A stretch of DNA of 9,081 nt from Clostridiales bacterium (lineage in GTDB: Bacteria > Bacillota > Clostridia > Christensenellales > Borkfalkiaceae), in the NCBI GenBank assembly GCA_021635425.1, contig JAJWOJ010000059.1, positions 1-9,081 on the forward strand. Reading direction: 5' to 3'. Positions within the stretch are counted from its first letter, which is position 1. The number at the start of each line of letters is the position of its first letter. A program made the translations under genes and the position numbers. Shown piece by piece: positions 1 through 6,300 of this stretch. The notes below the pieces were generated by a model that was not told the DNA's origin, searched no databases, and saw nothing but the letters and a program-made list of their open reading frames with translations.

Positions 1-83
1 GATTTAAAGGCGTTAAGAAAAAAATCTCCTAACTCCCTTAAATTTTCATCTATCGATAATAAAGCAAATGTGTACTTATTCAT
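1..83 (-). CDS. Possible N-terminus of the next gene, cut by the left edge
   Basis: An ATG at 81-83 is directly preceded by an in-frame TAA (84-86). It opens a frame that stays open to the window edge: 27 codons beginning MNKYTFALLSIDENL and continuing RELGDFFLNAFK. The stretch after residue 11 looks like an amphipathic helix, and no signal peptide is evident. It lies on the same strand as the large gene, downstream of that gene's terminator, so it would be a separate transcription unit. No good Shine-Dalgarno sequence precedes the ATG. At 27 codons an open frame could be chance. I do not recognise the family. Confidence 0.4.
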   Translation of the reverse strand, partial: MNKYTFALLSIDENLRELGDFFLNAFK

Positions 84-104
84 TTATGCAGAATTTACCC
101 GAAA

Positions 105-132
105 ATTATTCAATCTTCGATATAAAAAACAA
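105..132 (-). promoter_or_regulatory. Weak candidate sigma-70-type promoter for the left-edge gene
   Basis: On the minus strand, TTGTTT (127-132) is separated by 16 nt from AATAAT (105-110). The -10 box matches TATAAT at 5 of 6 positions and the -35 box matches TTGACA at 3 of 6. It lies downstream of the terminator and about 20 nt before the ATG at 83, implying a very short leader. In AT-rich DNA such a match can arise by chance. Confidence 0.2.
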
Positions 133-183
133 ACGTAAACCGCCCGTAAAAACAGAACGCCGGAACGGGGGCTTATGCAAATC

Positions 184-236
184 AAAAAAATTGTATCCCC
201 GTCTTTCGGAGGCGGAGATACAATTTCCGTTTTTTT
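184..236 (-). terminator. Rho-independent terminator of the BspA-like gene
   Basis: The arms at 188-197 and 217-226 are perfect 10-bp complements (AAATTGTATC / GATACAATTT). The stem extends inward by about four more pairs, one of them a G-U, to a loop around 202-212. On the minus strand the hairpin is followed by seven T (plus-strand A at 184-190). It starts about 30 nt after the TGA. On the plus strand the hairpin is followed by CCG and then seven T (230-236), so it could also work in the other direction, though no plus-strand gene is visible to use it. Confidence 0.88.
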
Positions 237-255
237 AACGATTTTTATATTTTTA

Positions 256-372
256 TCAGCCGTTATACGCTATCGTTGCGTTGCAACCGCTTAACCATTC
301 GTTACCGAATAATTTAGCAGCCTGAGACTTTTTGAGAGCAAACGCGATGGTCTGATCCTCGCCCCAGCCGAC
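256..372 (-). other. C-terminal cap of the BspA-like protein, no recognisable anchor
   Basis: Window residues 2904-2941 plus stop. After the final LRR turn (SLDKAF) the sequence runs VGWGEDQTIAFALKKSQ, then FGNEWLSGCNATIAYNG and stop. A 'GW-xxxQTI ... W-x-xxCNA-x-I' ending resembles terminal segments I associate with BspA-like proteins of gut Clostridia, where it appears to cap the solenoid. There is no LPXTG, no hydrophobic tail, no positively charged end, no SLH or cell-wall-binding repeat, and no obvious type IX sorting domain. Attachment, if any, must be encoded at the missing N-terminus or be non-covalent. Confidence 0.65.
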
Positions 373-3300
373 GAACGCTTTATCAAGCGAATATACGCGC
401 GACGGAATGACGACAGACTTAACGCCCGTGCAACCCTCGAACGCGCTCATGCCGATTTCGCACAAACCGTTGCCAAGCGTAACGCTTGCAAGCGATTTAC
501 AATTCATAAACGCATAGTTGCCGATAGTTCTTACGGAATCGGGCAACGTTATTTTCGTCAACCCCGAACCCGTAAACGCCGCTTCGGAAATTTCAGTAAT
601 CATTTCGGAAAGCGTTATCGTCTGAAGAGCCTTGCAATCGGCGAAAGCATTCGAACCGATTGTATGAACGGAAGCGGGAAGGGTTATTTCCGTAATACCC
701 GAACCGTAGAACATATAATTCGGAATTACCGAAAGCTTCGCGGGAAGGGTTACGTTTGTAAGCGAAACGCAATTTTCAAATGCTCTGCTGCCTACCGTCG
801 TAACCGAATCGGGAAGAACTATTTCGGTCAACCCTGCTCCGCCGAACATTTTTTCGGGGATTTCGGTGATACCCGCAGGAAGCGTTATCGTTTTAAGCGA
901 AGTACAATTTTCGAACGCCTGTTTTCCGAAAATCGGGTTAGCGCCGTTTTCGAACGTTACGGTTTCGAGTGCAGAACATCCGCCGAATACGTTATCGCCG
1001 ATATTTTCGACCGAAGAGCCTATCGTTATCGATTTAAGCGCGGAACAACCTTTGAACGCGCTGTCGGACAATTTAGTCAATTCTCCCGAAGCTTTAAATT
1101 CGACAAGTTGTTCGCAACCGCTGAACACCGCATTTTTCACGTCCATGACTCCTGTCGGCAACGTTACGGATGTAAGACCCGAATTCTGGAATGCCGACTG
1201 CATAAGATCCGTCAGACTTTCGGGCAACGTAACCGATTTAAGCGCCGAACAACCGTTAAACGCCGCAACGTCGATATAAGTCAATTTGTCGCCGAACTCA
1301 ACCGTTTCAAGCGCAATACAACCGTTAAACGCGCTGTTTCCTATTTTTTCGAGATTTTCCGGCAACCTGACCTCTGTAAGCGACTGACAACCGAAGAATG
1401 ATCTTTCGGCTATCGACTTCATGTTCAATGCGGACATATCGAGCGCCGTAAGCCCTGCGCCGCTGAACGAGCCGTCGCCGAGAACGATTTCGGGATTCGC
1501 CGTTGCAAAATCCATAGTCGCAAGCGAAACGCAACCGTTAAACGCGGTTTCGCCTATTTTTATAAGCGACGACGGAAGATTTATCTTACAGAGCGAAACG
1601 CAGCCGCTGAACGCGTCGTTACCTATTTCCTGAATACCGTCTGCAAGCGTTACCTCTTCGAGTCCTTCGAAAGAACGGAACGCACCGTCGGGAATTTTTA
1701 CAAGCGTAGACGGAACGGAAAGTTTTTTAACGTTTACGTTTTTTGCGAAAACGTCGGAAGCGATATTCGTCACACCATTGGGAAGAGTAAGCGTTTCGTC
1801 GGCAACGAACGGTTTACCGTTGGGGAAAGCCACCGCATTGACTCCGCCTTCGATAAGGAAACCGTTTTTAACGATGTAATTCGCATTATCTTTATCGACG
1901 GTTATTCTGATAAGCGACGGTGCGGATAGCGCGCCTCCGCCGATAGAATTAACCTTTGCGGACAAACGTATCGCAGTAAGCCCCGAAGAAGCAAAACAAC
2001 CGCTGCCGAGCGTTGTAACGCTGTCCGGTATATCTATGCTTTCAAGCGACGAGCAGCCCTTGAACGCATTATCGGGTATCGCCGTAAGCGAATCGCCGAG
2101 TTTAACGGTTTTAAGACTGCCGCATCCCTCGAACGCGCCGGATGCAATAGAAGTTACTCCGGAAATATCGATTTCTTCAAGCGAAGAACATCCCTTAAAC
2201 GCGTCGTACGCTATTGTGGTTAAACCTGCGGGGAAATTAACCCGCTTAAGGTTTTCACAACCGACGAAAGCGCCGTATTCTATTGTCGTAAGCGATTCCG
2301 GAAGAACGACTTCTTCTAAGTTGTTCGCGTATTTGAACAAATTGTACCGAAGCGAAGTAATTTTAGACGCGCTCAGATCGATCTTTTTCAGCGAAGAATC
2401 ACGGAACAATATTCCTCTGTTATAAGTTCCGCTCTTTAACGTGCCGAGTATTTTCAGGCTTTCCAAGCCGCAACCGTTAAACGAAGAAGCGCACATTTCG
2501 ACCGTGCTTGACGGCAAACAGTTCCCGTCTTCCGCGGCAGCGCCGTCGTAAGTCATGGTTTTTAATTTAGGCGTGTTATAGAACACGTTCATGCCTATAG
2601 CCTGCAGCCCTGCGGGAAGAATTACCGTTTCAAGGTCTACACAATCTTTAAATTGTGCCGACGCCTTGGAAATAAGATTAACTCTTGCTTTCGAAAGAAG
2701 ACAATTCTTATTAGTAAGATATTTAAGCGATTTCGGCAACCTTATGCTCACAAGCCCCGACCCGCTGAACGTTTCCGGTCCGATATACGAAATTTTGTCG
2801 GGCAAATCTATGGTCTTTAACGATGTACATTCTTTGAATACGTAACCGTAGTCGGCGCTGGTTTTGGACGATCTTGTCGTACCGAGCATCGTAACCGTTG
2901 ACGGTAATTTTACCGACGACAGATTAGTACATCCGAGGAATGCGCCTCTGTTGATCTTCGTAACGCCCTCGGGTATTTCGATACTCCTAAGCGACGTACA
3001 ATCTCTGAACGCATATTCTCCGATTTCTTTAAGCCCTTTAACGTTAATCGTTATGGTTTCGAGCGACGCCATGCCGTCAAACGCAGAATCGCCTATAGAC
3101 GTTACGCTTTCGGGGACGACAAACGAAGTTATCTGCGTACCCGCAAGCATATTTGCGCTGATTGCCGTGAGCTTCGACGGAAGCGTTATTTCGGAAATTT
3201 TAGTGCCGTTAAACGCATAGCTCCCCAATGAAGTAAGCTGCGAATTATCCGCGAAAGTTACCGAAGAGAGTTCAAAGCAGCCGGCGAATGCAGAATCTCC

Positions 3301-6300
3301 TATAGTCTTTACGTTCGCAGGTATCGCCACGGAAGTTATTTTTGTTCCGGCGAACGCTTCCGACCCGACAGAAGTAACCGAAGCGGGAATTTCTATCGAC
3401 TTTAACGCCGTGCCTTTAAACGCCGACGAACCGATCGTCTTCAATTCTTCGCCGAACGACACGAAAGCGAGGGCCGAACAGCCGTTAAACACGCTGCTTC
3501 CGAGCGATTCGAGTTTTCCGGGAAGGTTGATGTTCGTAAGCGACGTACAATTTTCAAACGCGCCGTTACCGATACTCTCAATCGAGGGCGCATTGTCGAT
3601 AAACACGACTTCGACGAGATTTCCGCAATTTGCAAACGCGTTTGCGCCTATCGTCTTAATGGTTTCGGGTATAATAACTTTGGTAATATCGGGCTGACCT
3701 TTATAAGCGTCGGCTTTAATTTCCTGAACGTTATCGGGCAACTTCAATTCACCCTCTTTAACGCCGAATACGCAATATACGACATGCCCGTCTTTACTGC
3801 AAAGCATTCCGTTATTCACGCTGAGATTTTCGTTACCTTCGGCAACCGTAACGCTGTCGAGAGTCACTAAACCGTCGAGCGAATTACCGAGCGAAGCCAC
3901 TTTAGAGGAAATTTTAAGTTCGGTTAAGTTTATACAACCCTTGAACAGCGAGCTGCCGAGAGTTATCTTATCCGCCGTTTCCGGTATTTCGAATACGGTT
4001 ATTCCCGTTCCGACAAACGCTTCGTCGCCGATACTCTGAAGCGCGGCTGTACCCGTGCCGCCGACGGCAAATTCGACCTCGGCAAGTTCCGAGAATTTGA
4101 ACGCTTCCTTCCCTACGGAAGTTACGCCCGCGCCTATTTTTATCTTTTTAAGAGAGGTGTTATAGAACGCCTGCTCGCCTATGGTTGCCACATTATCGCC
4201 GAGGGTAATTTCTTCAAGCGACACGCAATTTTTGAATGCCATTTCTCCTATCGAAGTTACGGAATTACTCATGATTACTTCGCTGAGAGATTTACAATCG
4301 ACAAACGCACCCTTAGTTATCGACGTAACGCCGTCGCCTATCGTAATTTTTCTTAAAGAATTACAGCTGTTGAATGCGTTTCCTATCTTCGTTACGGAAG
4401 ACGGCAGAGTTACTTCCGTCAGACCCGTATTCTGGAACGCCTGATTGCCTATAGTAACAAGCCCTTCGGGGAAATTGATGTTTTTAAGATTCCTCGAGTT
4501 TACGAAGGCCGAGTCCGCGATGGTCTTCAGTTTACTGCCCTGCGCGAATTCCACGGTTTCGAGAGCGTTACAGCCCTGGAAGGCATATTTGCCTATTTCG
4601 GTAACGCTTGCGGGTAATTTTACTTTTTTAAGCGACGAAGTCGCTCCGTAACCGATATCGAACGCCGCAATACCTATTTTAACGGTTCTTTCGGGGAATT
4701 CGATTTCTTTAAGGCTTATGCATTGCGAGAACGCTCCGCTTCCGCCCATGCCGTCGGCTATAGTAAGAGACAAGTCTTCGTTGCCGCTTTCGAAAATTAC
4801 CTTTTCGAGCTTTTTCGCACCTGAAAATGCGTTATTCGATATCGTTCTTACCGTATTCGGTATGGTTATTTCTTTAACCGACGTATTTTGCAGCAGGAAA
4901 TCTCCAACAGTCTTCAATCCGCCCGGCAACGTTACCTTTGTCAGCTTATCCGCGCCGTTAAACAAATTCTTACCAAGCTCTATCGTTCTGTCGGCGGAGC
5001 CGTTAAGGAATTTCACTTCGGTGACGACCTTATTGCCGTAGAACGCGTTCGCGGCAACGTTTTCGACCGTACCCGGTATTTCGACGACTCCGTCTTTACC
5101 GTCGCACATAACGGGACAATAAATAAGATTCTTTATTATTCCGTCGACTTTTTCATACATTACACCGTCAACAGACGCGTATTTCGGGTTCCCCTCGCTG
5201 AAGTTTACCTCCGCGAGAGATTCGCAGGATTTTGTATATCCTTCGTCGTCGACATACGTGAATATATTTTCGCCTATTTCCGCAAGCGAAGCGGGGAAAT
5301 TAACGGTAACCAGGGAATTGCATTGTTCGAATGCCCCGCCGCCGATAACTTCAAGCCCTTCGGGAAGAGTTATTTCGGTAAGCGCGTTACAATATCCGAA
5401 CGCGGACTCGCCTATTTCTGTCAACTTGTTTCCGCCGAACGTTATCGACGAAAGACTTGTGTTGTTATAAAACGCCTTGTTGCCTATCTTCGTAAGACCG
5501 GACGGCAAACTTACGGAAGAAAGAGACTTGCAGCCGTTGAACGCAAAGTTGCCGATCGTAACCGAAGCGCTATCGCTTGCAAATTCTATTTTTACGAGCA
5601 ATGTGCAATGAGCGAAGGCGTTATCGCCTATCTTTTTAAGCGAAGCGGGAATTTTTACGGTTCTTAAGTTTGCGTTTTCCCTGAACAGGTTGGCGTCGAT
5701 TTCTTCAACGCCGTCGGCAATAACGATATCCGACGCGCCGCCTTTCGGGTAACAAAGAAGTTTCGTCTTGTCCGCGCTGTATAACGCTCCGTCAGAGTCG
5801 ATATAATAGTTTTTGTTTGCCTTATCGAGAATTACCGTTTCGATTTTATACCCGAATACGGCGGAAATACCGATAAGCGGAGTATCTTTGCCCAACGTGA
5901 GTTTTGTTACCGCAAAACCCGAAGTCGAACCCGCCAAAGGAATACTGCCGAACGCGCTGTCGGCAAAATCCAGCGTTCCGTCTTCTACGCCGACGCTCCC
6001 TACCGTAACTTCTTTTAAAGCCGCAGAGTAAAACGCGTATTGTCCGATATGCGTAAGATTTGCCGGTAACGTTACTTTTTCGAGTTTGCCCGCCCTATAA
6101 AACGCCGCCTGCCCGATCGAAAGCGCGCTGTCGTTCTCGTCTCCGCCGAACGTGAGCGAAGCGAGATCGGAACAACCCATAAACGCTTCGTCGCGGATAG
6201 TCGTGACGGTAGCGGGAATCGAAACGTTTTCGATAAGCGTACAATTTCCGAACGCGCCGTTTCCTATTTCGGTAACGGTATTCGGCAAAATAACGTCCGC

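Larger units (their letters stand above)
84..255. other. Intergenic gap
   Basis: This AT-rich gap holds the terminator (184-236) and a weak minus-strand promoter candidate (105-132). The remainder, around 133-183, has only a 5-bp complementary pair (CCCGT / ACGGG) with a long loop, which I do not regard as a structure. No tRNA, riboswitch or convincing small gene was seen. Confidence 0.6.

Noticed and set aside
27..40. AGGAG/GGGAG purine-rich motifs on the minus strand that resemble a ribosome binding site
   Set aside because: No start codon lies at suitable spacing within the window, and the motif sits inside the open frame starting at 83.
142..171. Possible hairpin between CCCGT and ACGGG on the terminator's left side
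   Set aside because: Only five pairs with a loop of about 17 nt; too weak to call a regulatory structure.
68..238. A 56-codon plus-strand frame (MCTYSFMQNLPENYS...) in the intergenic gap
   Set aside because: It reads straight through the terminator hairpin and ends in its T-run. It has no ribosome binding site, is Lys/Arg-rich in its second half, and overlaps the opposite-strand gene start.
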